A DNA stretch of 64,000 nucleotides from Halomonas korlensis (GTDB taxonomy: Bacteria; Pseudomonadota; Gammaproteobacteria; Pseudomonadales; Halomonadaceae), in NCBI RefSeq assembly GCF_900116705.1, contig NZ_FPBP01000001.1:62001-126000 (forward strand), read 5' to 3'. How positions within the stretch are numbered: the first letter of the stretch is position 1; the number at the start of each line of letters is the position of its first letter. Below the pieces are notes generated by a model that saw only the letters and a program-made list of their open reading frames with translations, did no database searches and was not told where the DNA came from. Position numbers and translations under genes: made by a program. Shown piece by piece: positions 11,330 to 20,498 of this stretch.

Positions 11330-12547
11330 ATGGCCGAGAAGCAGGACGAATCGCTTGCGCCAATAGTGACTGTGCAGCGGCAGCCCGACGCCTTGAGGGG
11401 GCAGGGAGCCGGCCATGCAGATGACTTGTCGCTGCCGGCAATGATCGCTGCCGAAACAGATGCCGAGGCGGTGGCCTGTTGGTTGCGTGAATATCGCCGT
11501 AGTCTCCGTACGCAGCAGGCCTATCGGCGCGAGGCCGAACGTCTGTTGCTGTGGCTGGCCGATCAGGGCCTGGCCTTGTCGGCGGTGCGTCGAGAGCACC
11601 TCGACGCCTTCGAAGCCTTTCTTGGCGACCCCAGGCCACCGGCGCGCTGGGTAGGACCGTCGCGCCCCCGCCAGGATGCCCGCTGGCGACCCTTCCGCGG
11701 CCCGCTATCGCCGGCGAGTCGTCGCCAGAGCCTGGTGATCCTGCAGGGTATGTTTGGCTGGCTAGTAGAGGCGGGGTGGGTGCGTCACAACCCGTTTCGC
11801 TTGATGCGCGACAAGCGCCGGCGCCTCGACAATCGCCAGGGGCGTATCGAGCGCTACCTCGAGCGGCCGCTCTGGGGTTGGTTCTGGAGTTGGCTGCACC
11901 GGCCATTGGAGGAGGGCGCCTCACAGCGCAGGCATTTCGAGTGCGAGCGCCGTCGCTTCACGTTCGGCTTTGCCTATCTGCTCGCGCCGCGTATCGGTGA
12001 AATGAGCGCGGCGAAAATGGCGGACTTCACTATGCGCGAGGGGCGCTGGTGGTGGCATGTGACAGGCAAGGGGGACAAGACGGCCAGCATCCCGGTGCCT
12101 CCGGACATGCTCATCCTGCTGAAAAAGTGGCGTTCCTGTCTGGAACTATCGCCGGAGCCGGCACCCGATGAGCCGGGACCACTGCTGCGGGCCCTGGATG
12201 GCATCCGAGGCCTGGGCGACAATCGGCTGTACCGCCTCGTTCGTGAAACCTTTCACGAAGCCGCCGAGACCTTGGCGCGAGAAAAAGGCGAAACAGCACG
12301 TGCCGATGTACTGCGCCTGCGTCAGGCCACGCCACATTGGTTGCGTCACACCGCTCTGACTCACCAGGCCCAGGCCGGGGTGGAGCTTCGCTATCTGGCC
12401 GAGACGGCTCGCCACTCACGCCTCGACACGACGGCGCGTTATCTGCATGCCGATGATGAGGAATGGCATCGCCAGCAGTCTCTACATGGCCTGGATCAGT
12501 TATCGGAAAGGGCAGGGCGGTCACGCGATCGAGATGCCGACGCTTAG
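11330..12547 (+). CDS. Tyrosine recombinase/site-specific integrase
   Basis: A 405-residue tyrosine recombinase. The N-terminal core-binding (SAM-like) domain spans about residues 50-180 (ACWLREYRRSLRTQQAYRREAERLLLWL), and the catalytic domain about 200-385. The catalytic set looks complete: Arg in APRIGEM, Lys in TGKGDKTASIPV, HWLRH, then the His of ARHSRLDTTARYLH with the nucleophilic Tyr. The start at 11330 has AAGAAGG upstream. No prophage, transposon or attachment duplication is visible. It runs toward sufE with only 35 nt between them. Confidence 0.9.
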   Translation: MAEKQDESLAPIVTVQRQPDALRGQGAGHADDLSLPAMIAAETDAEAVACWLREYRRSLRTQQAYRREAERLLLWLADQGLALSAVRREHLDAFEAFLGDPRPPARWVGPSRPRQDARWRPFRGPLSPASRRQSLVILQGMFGWLVEAGWVRHNPFRLMRDKRRRLDNRQGRIERYLERPLWGWFWSWLHRPLEEGASQRRHFECERRRFTFGFAYLLAPRIGEMSAAKMADFTMREGRWWWHVTGKGDKTASIPVPPDMLILLKKWRSCLELSPEPAPDEPGPLLRALDGIRGLGDNRLYRLVRETFHEAAETLAREKGETARADVLRLRQATPHWLRHTALTHQAQAGVELRYLAETARHSRLDTTARYLHADDEEWHRQQSLHGLDQLSERAGRSRDRDADA

Positions 12548-12582
12548 CCGTTATAATCGTAGAAAGCTTTCAAGGAGTTGCC

Positions 12583-13008
12583 ATGAGTTCTGACACACCC
12601 GTTGAACAGGCCCAGCAGGAGCTTCTCGAAGAGTTCGAGATGTTTGACAACTGGATGGACCGCTATCAATACATCATCGACATGGGCAAGCAACTGCCGG
12701 CTTTTCCGGAAGAATGGAAGGTTCCTGAGCACAAGATTCAGGGCTGTCAGTCTAATGTCTGGATGCATCATCGCCGTGATGGTGAGTACGTGCATTTCGA
12801 TGCCGTCTCGGATGCCGCGATCGTATCGGGGCTGATCGCCGTATTGATGCGAATCTACAATGATCGCCGGCCCGCTGATATCCGTGACACCAGCCCGCAT
12901 TTTCTTGGTGATCTAGGGCTCGACAAGCATCTGTCACCTACCCGAAGCAACGGTCTCAATGCCATGCTGGAGCGGATTTATCGAGTGGCCGAGCACGAAG
13001 CCGCCTGA
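12583..13008 (+). CDS. sufE: SufE family sulfur acceptor
   Basis: A 141-residue SufE/CsdE-type protein that takes persulfide sulfur from a cysteine desulfurase (SufS or CsdA) for Fe-S assembly. The active-site Cys is in KIQGCQSNVWMHH, and the conserved IVSGLIAVLMRIYNDR helix and LSPTRSNGLNAML motif are present. The start at 12583 follows CAAGGAG with 6-nt spacing. No desulfurase gene is nearby, so SufE versus CsdE cannot be separated by context. It is convergent with yidD. Confidence 0.9.
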   Translation: MSSDTPVEQAQQELLEEFEMFDNWMDRYQYIIDMGKQLPAFPEEWKVPEHKIQGCQSNVWMHHRRDGEYVHFDAVSDAAIVSGLIAVLMRIYNDRRPADIRDTSPHFLGDLGLDKHLSPTRSNGLNAMLERIYRVAEHEAA

Positions 13009-13038
13009 GCACACCAGGCGTTGTTTCCAGGCGATCGG

Positions 13039-13383
13039 TCAAGCCTTCTTGTCGGATGGGCGGCAACGGTAGTCGGCATCGAGTTCCGGATCCTCGCGGC
13101 AGAGTGTCTCGCTGGGCCCACCCGGCACTGGATCGATGCCACCTGAGCTGCCCGGATGACAGCGCAGGAGGCGTCGAATGGCCATCCGTCCGCCCTTGAG
13201 GGGCCCGTGAGTCCGTACTGCTTCTTCGGTGTAGTGAGAGCAGCTTGGCCAGAAGCGACAGCGTGGGCCGAGCAGGGGGCTCAGGGTAACTTGATAGAGC
13301 TTTACCAGGCCCACCATGAGCCCGCCCAACAGACGCTCCAGCGGGCGAATGAGGTAGCGAGTCCAAACGATCGAATGTGCCAT
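13039..13383 (-). CDS. yidD: YidD membrane protein insertion efficiency factor
   Basis: A 114-residue YidD protein. The N-terminal amphipathic/hydrophobic helix (LERLLGGLMVGLVKLYQVTLSPLLG) is followed by the Cys-containing core RCRFWPSCSHYTEEAV and ALRRLLRCHPGS-like RRLLRCHPGSSGGIDPVP. The family sits at the inner membrane and helps YidC-dependent insertion. It normally sits between rnpA and yidC near oriC; here it lies alone after hisI, so it has moved or is a second copy. Start 13383 has AAGG at about 9 nt; an ATG two codons upstream (13389) is also possible. Confidence 0.9.
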   Translation of the reverse strand: MAHSIVWTRYLIRPLERLLGGLMVGLVKLYQVTLSPLLGPRCRFWPSCSHYTEEAVRTHGPLKGGRMAIRRLLRCHPGSSGGIDPVPGGPSETLCREDPELDADYRCRPSDKKA

Positions 13384-13413
13384 TCGCATAGCCCTTTGAA
13401 ACAGCCCCTGGAA

Positions 13414-13878
13414 TCAGCCCTTTGACTGCGTCTCCCGATTCGAAGACTCGTATAGGATTGCCGGGTCGATCAGGGGCGCACTGGTGATTCTTGCGTGGCG
13501 GCTTTCCAGGCTGATATAGAAGCAGCTTCGACGGCCGGTGTGACAGGCCGGGCCGGTCTGGTCGACCTGCAACAACAAGGTATCGCCGTCACAATCCAGG
13601 GCCGCACTGATTAGCGCCTGTTGCTGGCCTGAGCTTTCTCCCTTGCGCCAGTAAGTCTTGCGCGATCGCGACCAATAACAGACGCGCTTGGTGGAAAGAG
13701 TCTCTTCCAGCGCGCCACGGTTCATCCACGCCATCATCAACACTTCACCCGTGTCATGCTGCTGCGCGATGGCGGGCATCAGACCATCGTCATTGAACCT
13801 GATGGCCTCGAGTACCTTGTCCAGGGGATGGAGGCTATCGAGGTCGGCTCGCTCAAGGGGCTTGAAAGTGTCGGTCAT
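13414..13878 (-). CDS. hisI: Phosphoribosyl-AMP cyclohydrolase
   Basis: Third step of histidine synthesis: opens the purine ring of PR-AMP. The 154-residue protein is monofunctional, with no HisE pyrophosphohydrolase domain fused. Metal-binding residues are visible in [13 protein letters not shown] and the [12 protein letters not shown] region, and the substrate motif is VLMMAWMN. It lies 30 nt upstream of yidD on the same strand and downstream of zur, with no other his gene in the window. Confidence 0.93.
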   Translation of the reverse strand: MTDTFKPLERADLDSLHPLDKVLEAIRFNDDGLMPAIAQQHDTGEVLMMAWMNRGALEETLSTKRVCYWSRSRKTYWRKGESSGQQQALISAALDCDGDTLLLQVDQTGPACHTGRRSCFYISLESRHARITSAPLIDPAILYESSNRETQSKG

Positions 13879-13919
13879 GATCCATTCCGGGCGGGCAGTG
13901 GAGGAGAAGAGTGAGAGAG

Positions 13920-14381
13920 TCAGGCTTCGTTGGCGACCTGCAGACAGGCGTCACAATAACCGAGCAGTTCGATGGTCTGGCGGTCGACCCGAAACCCGAG
14001 CTCCCGGGCCCGATGGGAGAGTCGGTCGTTGATCTCGTCCAGGTGCAACTCCTCGACGCGACCGCACTGACGGCAGATCAACAGCTGAAAGCCATGGGCG
14101 TGCTCGGGGCAGGGGCAGGCGACATAAGCGTTCAAGGACTCGATACGGTGTACCAGCCCCTGGTCGCTGAGAAACTCCAGGGCGCGATAGACCGTCGGTG
14201 GACGGGCGGCGGCATGCTCGGTGGTCAGACGGTCGAGAAGATCGTAGGCCTTCAGGCCACCCGGGGCACCGGCAATCATCTCCAGCACCCGTCGGCGAAT
14301 CGGGGTGAAACGCACGCCTCGCTGCTGACATTGCGCTTCGGCCTGCTGCATCAAACCACGGGTGTCGATCATGGTGGCCAT
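13920..14381 (-). CDS. zur: Fur-family transcriptional regulator, Zur-like
   Basis: A 153-residue Fur-family repressor with an N-terminal winged helix ([49 protein letters not shown]) and a metal-binding/dimerisation domain. The latter carries two structural-zinc CxxC pairs (CRQCG and CDAC) and the His/Cys sensing region [13 protein letters not shown]. The CPEH-H-F pattern and short N-terminus suit Zur (zinc uptake repression) better than Fur or PerR. The start could be 14381 or 14372; neither has a clear SD. znu genes, the expected targets, are not in the window. Confidence 0.8.
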   Translation of the reverse strand: MATMIDTRGLMQQAEAQCQQRGVRFTPIRRRVLEMIAGAPGGLKAYDLLDRLTTEHAAARPPTVYRALEFLSDQGLVHRIESLNAYVACPCPEHAHGFQLLICRQCGRVEELHLDEINDRLSHRARELGFRVDRQTIELLGYCDACLQVANEA

Positions 14382-14439
14382 GGGTATTGAAGTGGAACGC
14401 CGTATTCTACGCACCGGACGTGTCGCGGACCAGCCACGC

Positions 14440-15429
14440 TCAGCCTGCGGCGACGGCCGTTTCTTGGACTGGGCCTTCCTTGAGCTCGCTGTGGCGAGCG
14501 AAGTGCTTCTGGGCAAAGGCCACCCGTTGCTCCGGTGTGATGCCCTCTGCTTGCTGTTCGACCAGGTCGAGCCGTTGGCGAAGCCCTTCGCCATTCGCCA
14601 TCTGAATGGCCAGGCCAGGGCGGGCATTCAGCTCCAGCAGCATGGGGCCGAAATCACGGTCGAGCACCATGTCGGTGCCCAGATAGCCGAGTCCCGTCAT
14701 TTCGTAGCAGCCGGCGGCCAGCAAGAGCAGGGTGCGCCAGTCGGGAATGCGCAAGCTGGCAAGCTCATGGCCGGTGTCTGGGTGGTCCTGTCGGGTGCGG
14801 TCGAACTGCACGCCGCGGATCGCAGTGCCGGTGGCGATGTCCAACCCGACTCCCACGGCACCCTGGTGGAGATTGGCCTTGCCGTCCGATGCCGCCGTCG
14901 ACAAGCGCATCATCGCCATGACCGGATAACCGCGAAAGACAATAACTCGAATATCGGGCACCCCTTCATAAGTGTACTCAGACAAACCCTCGTCAAAATT
15001 GATCAGTGCCTCGATCAACGCCACATCGGGTGATCCACCCAGAGAATAAAGGCCTGAGAGCAGGTTGGAGACATGCCGCTCGACATCGCTCAACGTCAAC
15101 CGAGCGCCGCTGGGCTTGATGAAATGCTCACCTTCGACCCGCTCGATGACCAGGATTCCCTTGCCACCGCTGCCCTTGGCGGGCTTGATCACGAACCCTG
15201 GATGGCCACCAAGTATCTTGTTCAGCTGCTTGATGCCGAACTGCGTGCTCACGGTGCCGATCAAGGCAGGCGTGGTGATACCGTAGCGTTGGGCCAGCAA
15301 CTTGGTCTTGAGCTTATCGTCGACCAGGGGGTATAACCGCCGCGAATTGTAGCGGCCAATATAGCGAATGTTGCGGCGGTTCATGCCGATGATGCCCTTG
15401 AGGCGCAGCTTGGCGGGGGTAGTCCACAT
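14440..15429 (-). CDS. RimK-related ATP-grasp ligase (alpha-L-glutamate ligase-like)
   Basis: A 329-residue ATP-grasp enzyme. Nucleotide-binding elements are visible: FVIKPAKGSGGKGILVI (Lys and Gly-rich loop), the ALIEALI hinge region, DIRVIVFRG, and the Mg-binding end LLELNARPGLAIQ. It belongs to the group annotated as alpha-L-glutamate ligase-like, which is expected to form an amide bond using ATP; the acceptor is unknown. It is the last gene of a three-gene unit, 4 nt after the inactive transglutaminase/7TM gene, which in turn follows a retropepsin-like lipoprotein. The three are probably one operon and one envelope-linked peptide-modifying system. Confidence 0.85.
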   Translation of the reverse strand: MWTTPAKLRLKGIIGMNRRNIRYIGRYNSRRLYPLVDDKLKTKLLAQRYGITTPALIGTVSTQFGIKQLNKILGGHPGFVIKPAKGSGGKGILVIERVEGEHFIKPSGARLTLSDVERHVSNLLSGLYSLGGSPDVALIEALINFDEGLSEYTYEGVPDIRVIVFRGYPVMAMMRLSTAASDGKANLHQGAVGVGLDIATGTAIRGVQFDRTRQDHPDTGHELASLRIPDWRTLLLLAAGCYEMTGLGYLGTDMVLDRDFGPMLLELNARPGLAIQMANGEGLRQRLDLVEQQAEGITPEQRVAFAQKHFARHSELKEGPVQETAVAAG

Positions 15430-15433
15430 GCGC

Positions 15434-16939
15434 TCAGTCCTCCGTCACTGGCTTGAAACGCCGTAACTCGAGCAGGCGATAGCCCGTGTAATTGCCGAGC
15501 AGCAGGATCAGCGCCATCAGGATCAGCTGGACGCCAAGAAAATTGAAGGTGATATGACGTATCAAGGGGTTGTTCATCGCCAGATATGCCAGCACCGCGG
15601 TCAGCAAGCTCCCCCCGCCCTGGATCAGCACTTCCTTGGGACCTTCTTCCTCCCACAGGATCGACATCCGCTCGATGGTCCAGGCCAAGATGATCATGGG
15701 GAAGAAGGTGATGGTCAGCCCGGCATTGAGACCGAAACGGTAAGACAGGACCGAGAATATCGAGATGATCGCAATGACCGTGATGATAACCGCCGACACG
15801 CGAGCCACAAGTAATAGATTTAGATAGGAGAGATAGTTACGGATCACGAGCCCCATGGCGACAACCAGCAGGAAGCCGACCAGGCCGGTCACCAGGGTGG
15901 TCTGAATGAACGCCAGCGCAATCAACACCGGCATGAAGGTACCGGAAGTCTTGATGCCCACCAGCACGCGAAGAAGTACGACGACCAGTGCCCCGATGGG
16001 AATCAGCAGGATCGTCTGGAAGAGCGCCTGTTCCTCGAGGGGGAGGCTATGGATTGAGAAATTCAGTAGGGTGTCGTCGCTCAGCTGGTTACGCACCGCA
16101 GCGGCAGCCGGTTGATTGTGCGTCAGCATCGAGAAGGTGACTCGCGAATCGCTTCCGCCTTCCACCTCAAGTACAGCGTGACCGGCCGTCTCCCAGAGCA
16201 GCAGATTCTCGGGGCGCCCCTGTTCACCGCTATTGGGATCGAACAACGCCCACTGTTCGCCGTCGTACACCTGCACCCAGGAGGTAAGGTTCTGGCGTCG
16301 GCGACCGTCCTCGAGATAGAGCCCGCTGACCTCCCGCGCAGGCACCCCGGCCTGGTTGAGCAGTCTTACCAGTAGCTGGCTGCGTTGGAATTGGGTGAGA
16401 AGCAGGCGCACGTTTTCGCCTTGACGCTCGTCGCTGAAGTCGTGCATCAGTTCCCTGGCAAAGGTGAAGGGATCAGCACTACGATTCCAGGCACGCTCGA
16501 TGACCTGGGCGGCGGCGGTATCGTAGGGTTGCTCCCAGACAATATCGCGACGCAATTGCGGGGGAGGCATGTCAGGGGCTCTTGCATCGGGTGACACCAG
16601 CAGCTGCACGGTGTAGAAGAGCTGCTGGCTTCCCGACGCCTCACGAATCGACCATTGCGCGCGACGGCCGCCTTCATCCTCGACGAACGAGAGGCCATAG
16701 CCAGGGGAGGCGGTATGTTCGGTGAGTACCCGGAAACCCTGCTGGTTAGCGGGAAGCGCCATATCGATGAGAGCAGGGTCACCCTGGGCCTCGAAATTGA
16801 TCAGTGCCTCGACTTCCCAGACCTGTCGCTGCTCTCCAGGCGTCCAGGGAACTTCGAGACTTAGATGGCGATGAATACTGAACGCCGTGCCGGCTACCAA
16901 CAGCAGGCCGACGATCAAATAAAAGGGCAGTCGTGACAT
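15434..16939 (-). CDS. Inactive transglutaminase domain fused to a 7TM domain
   Basis: A 501-residue protein. An N-terminal membrane segment (about 4-22) leads to a periplasmic region with a transglutaminase-like fold (about 150-260: QAGVPAREVSGLYLEDGR, SWVQVYDGEQWALFDPNSG). The C-terminal part (about 300-485) has around seven hydrophobic helices. In active transglutaminases a Cys and a His precede these motifs; here the corresponding positions are not Cys or His (the usual HAWVEV is TSWVQV), so the domain is catalytically dead and probably binds peptides. Family matches the known inactive transglutaminase/7TM group. CAAGGA precedes the ATG. Located between the lipoprotein protease and the ATP-grasp gene. 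Confidence 0.85.
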   Translation of the reverse strand: MSRLPFYLIVGLLLVAGTAFSIHRHLSLEVPWTPGEQRQVWEVEALINFEAQGDPALIDMALPANQQGFRVLTEHTASPGYGLSFVEDEGGRRAQWSIREASGSQQLFYTVQLLVSPDARAPDMPPPQLRRDIVWEQPYDTAAAQVIERAWNRSADPFTFARELMHDFSDERQGENVRLLLTQFQRSQLLVRLLNQAGVPAREVSGLYLEDGRRRQNLTSWVQVYDGEQWALFDPNSGEQGRPENLLLWETAGHAVLEVEGGSDSRVTFSMLTHNQPAAAAVRNQLSDDTLLNFSIHSLPLEEQALFQTILLIPIGALVVVLLRVLVGIKTSGTFMPVLIALAFIQTTLVTGLVGFLLVVAMGLVIRNYLSYLNLLLVARVSAVIITVIAIISIFSVLSYRFGLNAGLTITFFPMIILAWTIERMSILWEEEGPKEVLIQGGGSLLTAVLAYLAMNNPLIRHITFNFLGVQLILMALILLLGNYTGYRLLELRRFKPVTED

Positions 16940-16977
16940 GGTTCATCCTTGCTGATGACGATCGAATCGGTGAGACG

Positions 16978-17826
16978 TCAGGCTTCTTCTTCTTCGTCAT
17001 CGGGAGCATCGACTTCGTCGACCTCGGACTCTTCCGAGGGCAGGCCGCCGGGGAATTCAGGGCGTTCATGGATATACGTCTGGGCGACATCGATGACACT
17101 GATGTCCAGTAGAAAACGGCGTCCCAACAGCACCGGGTAGCTAAGATGGCTGCGATCCTTGAGGGTGAACTCCACCGGCTCACGGATCGAGCCCAGGGTC
17201 ATTATCAAGCTGATCACAGGGCGAGATTCTTCCCCCGCGGCCTGGATGATCCGTACCCGACGCACCACTGGCTCCTCGATCCACTCATCGACTACATCCT
17301 CTACGACCACATCTTCCTCGTTGACACCGAGCTTGAAACGCACCCAGTCCTCACCGTCGCGTTCGAAAGGCGTGATCTCGGTTGCCGAAAGCGAGGAGGT
17401 GTTGGCACCGGAATCTACCCTGGCCTTGAGGTAAGTACCGACGTCGGGGAGCCCGACCCATTCACTGCGACCTACCAATACCTTACCGGCCAGTAGCGAA
17501 TCTTCCTCCTCGCAACGTTGCTCGATGACCAGTGGGTTTTCCCCACTGATGTCACGGCTGGCCATGTCGCGGCTGAGTCGGCGCAACACGCTCCCGACTT
17601 CCCGAACTTCGGCACCAAGTTGATCCTGCTGACGCGCATAGGCGTCGAGCTTGTGCTCCTGACTATCGCAACGCGCGGCGAGCTGGCTCTCGAGACGATC
17701 GATGCGGGCAGCAAATGCTGCCGGACCCAGTACCGGCTCGGGTTCCGGCGTTTCGGCCAGCAAGGCGCAGCCCGCAAGCAACGAGACCAGGCAAAGGACA
17801 ACAGGCAGCTTTAGACGTTGGGGCAT
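16978..17826 (-). CDS. Retropepsin-like lipoprotein protease (RimB/COG4067 type)
   Basis: A 282-residue predicted lipoprotein: the signal peptide ends in a lipobox (LLAGC), followed by a coiled-coil stretch (about 45-100) and a retropepsin-like domain. That domain carries the catalytic Asp motif RVDSGANTSSLSA and later LLGRRFLLDISVIDV, with an acidic tail. The family is annotated as ATP-dependent zinc protease or RimB, but the DSGA motif says aspartic protease. As first gene of the unit with the transglutaminase-like and ATP-grasp genes it may cleave or trim the modified product on the outer or inner membrane periplasmic face. Start 17826 was chosen because it opens the signal peptide. Confidence 0.83.
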   Translation of the reverse strand: MPQRLKLPVVLCLVSLLAGCALLAETPEPEPVLGPAAFAARIDRLESQLAARCDSQEHKLDAYARQQDQLGAEVREVGSVLRRLSRDMASRDISGENPLVIEQRCEEEDSLLAGKVLVGRSEWVGLPDVGTYLKARVDSGANTSSLSATEITPFERDGEDWVRFKLGVNEEDVVVEDVVDEWIEEPVVRRVRIIQAAGEESRPVISLIMTLGSIREPVEFTLKDRSHLSYPVLLGRRFLLDISVIDVAQTYIHERPEFPGGLPSEESEVDEVDAPDDEEEEA

Positions 17827-18085
17827 GTGAGCAGTACATTCCAGTGGCAGGTGTCGTGATGATAAGGAGTCGCCAGCATCCTTGTCCAACGTGTCGGCAT
17901 AACACACGCCAATTGCTTAGCATCCATCAGTCTGTATGACCGCTTTGTAAGGCCTTATTTAACATAATATGCATTATGCGAACCTAGGAATTGTTATTTC
18001 GCTCTTTATGCACTCATGGCGCCGCGCCGATATTAGCGCTAGGCTAGCTAGATTCATGAACGAAACCTGTACAGGATCCTTTCTC

Positions 18086-18481
18086 ATGCATCGTTATCGA
18101 CCCCTTGCTTTCGCCCTGTTGGCCTGGCTCATGGTGGGCTGTGCGAATGGCGACTTAGAGCGCTTCGTCTACGACGATGGCGAAACGGACCGAAGGGTCT
18201 GGACCTTCGAGCGTCAAGCAAAGGATCGCTGGCTCGGCAGCGCCAATGATGTCGAAGGGCCCGTCGTTGCCCGCCAGGTTGGCCACGTCTTTACCATGAG
18301 CTATCCGCTGGACGTGGAAATATCAGGGCGTACCTACACTTTCAACATGGACGACTGGATGTACCTGCAGCCCGACGGACGCTTGCTCAACCGCACCGCC
18401 ATGAAGAAATTCGGCGTGACGCTTGCCGAGATCACCATCGTCTTCGATCGACAACCCACCGATAAAGCGCTCCAAGAATAA
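18086..18481 (+). CDS. DUF3833-like lipoprotein, apparently lacking its N-terminal third
   Basis: A 131-residue predicted lipoprotein: the signal peptide HRYRPLAFALLAWLMVGC provides the lipidation Cys. The mature part starts almost at once with RFVYDDGETDRRVW and continues through HVFTMSYPLDVEISG and DDWMYLQPDGRLLNRTAMKKFGV, the C-terminal two-thirds of DUF3833. From memory, full-length family members have about 50-70 further residues before the YDDGE motif, and these are missing here. The frame is open and the SD (AGGA) is normal, so the gene may still be expressed. It is convergent with ectC, and a strong hairpin separates them. Function unknown. Confidence 0.65.
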   Translation: MHRYRPLAFALLAWLMVGCANGDLERFVYDDGETDRRVWTFERQAKDRWLGSANDVEGPVVARQVGHVFTMSYPLDVEISGRTYTFNMDDWMYLQPDGRLLNRTAMKKFGVTLAEITIVFDRQPTDKALQE

Positions 18482-18510
18482 TGCCTCCACACCCGTCGGG
18501 TTGGAGGCAT
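18481..18510. terminator. Bidirectional hairpin between the DUF3833-like gene and ectC
   Basis: Arms ATGCCTCCA (18481-18489) and TGGAGGCAT (18502-18510) pair perfectly, with a nested CCCG/CGGG pairing in the loop. On the minus strand the stem is followed by TATTCTT, so it most likely ends ectC transcription, and possibly the DUF3833-like gene transcription from the other side. Confidence 0.6.
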
Positions 18511-18531
18511 CGTCAGCATCATCTGTATCGC

Positions 18532-18942
18532 TTAGATCGGCGATTTATCATCGACTTCAGGCGCTGCATAGGAGCCGTCTTCGCGATGAACTTCCTGGCC
18601 GGTCAGCCCCGGTGTAAAGACACAGGCGAGATGCATGGTCTTGTGGGCGCGCAGCAAATGTTCATCGTGCTGGTCCAGAATATAGATATCCCCTGGCTTG
18701 ATCGGCCAGATCTTGCCGTCGGCCAGGGTCTCCACTTCACCTTCCCCTTCGATGCAGTAAACCGCTTCGAAATGGTTCTTGTAGTGAATGTGCGTCTCCG
18801 TCCCTTCAAAGATACGCGTGATATGAAACGAGCATTTACCGCCGTCGTCGGCGAGAGAAAGACGCGTGCTATCCCAGTTTCCGTTCTCGGCCTTGACCAG
18901 ACGATCGGTCTGGCGTGCTTCCTCGAGATTACGAACAATCAT
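18532..18942 (-). CDS. ectC: L-ectoine synthase
   Basis: Cyclises N-gamma-acetyl-diaminobutyrate to ectoine by loss of water, the last step of ectoine synthesis in the cytosol. The 136-residue cupin protein shows the metal-binding cupin region [19 protein letters not shown] and later [18 protein letters not shown]. Length matches the family. Start 18942 ([16 protein letters not shown]) has GGAGATT upstream; the extension to 19026 reads into spacer sequence. It is separated from ectB by 105 nt containing a strong hairpin and a direct repeat, so it may have its own promoter, as in Halomonas elongata. Confidence 0.98.
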   Translation of the reverse strand: MIVRNLEEARQTDRLVKAENGNWDSTRLSLADDGGKCSFHITRIFEGTETHIHYKNHFEAVYCIEGEGEVETLADGKIWPIKPGDIYILDQHDEHLLRAHKTMHLACVFTPGLTGQEVHREDGSYAAPEVDDKSPI

Positions 18943-18955
18943 TGAGAATCTCCGT

Positions 18956-18981
18956 AGTATGACGTTAAGTAGTATGTCGTT
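18956..18981. repeat. 11-bp direct repeat upstream of ectC
   Basis: AGTATGACGTT (18956-18966) and AGTATGTCGTT (18971-18981) match at 10 of 11 positions and are spaced 15 bp start to start. They lie directly upstream of the ectC SD. They could be a regulator binding pair or chance. Confidence 0.4.
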
Positions 18982-18985
18982 GACG

Positions 18986-19009
18986 GGCCGACCGGACTTC
19001 CGGCCGGCC
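18986..19009. promoter_or_regulatory. GC-rich hairpin in the ectB-ectC spacer
   Basis: Arms GGCCGACCGGA (18986-18996) and TCCGGCCGGCC (18999-19009) pair at 10 of 11 positions around a 2-nt loop. There is no T-run after it on the minus strand, so it may be an attenuating or mRNA-stabilising structure between ectB and ectC rather than a standard terminator. I found no good sigma-54 -24/-12 match here. Confidence 0.5.
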
Positions 19010-19047
19010 AACGTCCTGGCTGACAAAGATAGCCTAGCTCAAGCGTA

Positions 19048-20388
<1,341 letters not shown>

Positions 20389-20451
20389 TTAACAGGCGTC
20401 TTTCGTTAGCCTGCGTCATGTACAAGCAAAAGGATAGTTCGGCATTGCAAC

Positions 20452-20475
20452 ATTGACTTGGCATACCATGTCAAT
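20452..20475. promoter_or_regulatory. 24-bp near-perfect palindrome in the ectA-ectB spacer
   Basis: Arms ATTGACTTGG (20452-20461) and CCATGTCAAT (20466-20475) pair at 9 of 10 positions around CATA. It starts 24 nt past the ectA stop on the minus strand. There is no following T-run; a TTGACA hexamer is embedded, but I found no matching -10. Operator, hairpin or processing site are all possible. Confidence 0.5.
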
Positions 20476-20498
20476 AATGACAAGGCAGGCATCATGGC

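Noticed and set aside
11330..12547. Prophage or genomic island around the tyrosine recombinase
   Set aside because: No att duplication, tRNA, phage genes or composition change in neighbours; both sides are core Fe-S genes.
18943..19047. Sigma-54 promoter before ectC as in Halomonas elongata
   Set aside because: No GG-N10-GC match with good flanks was found; a different promoter is possible.
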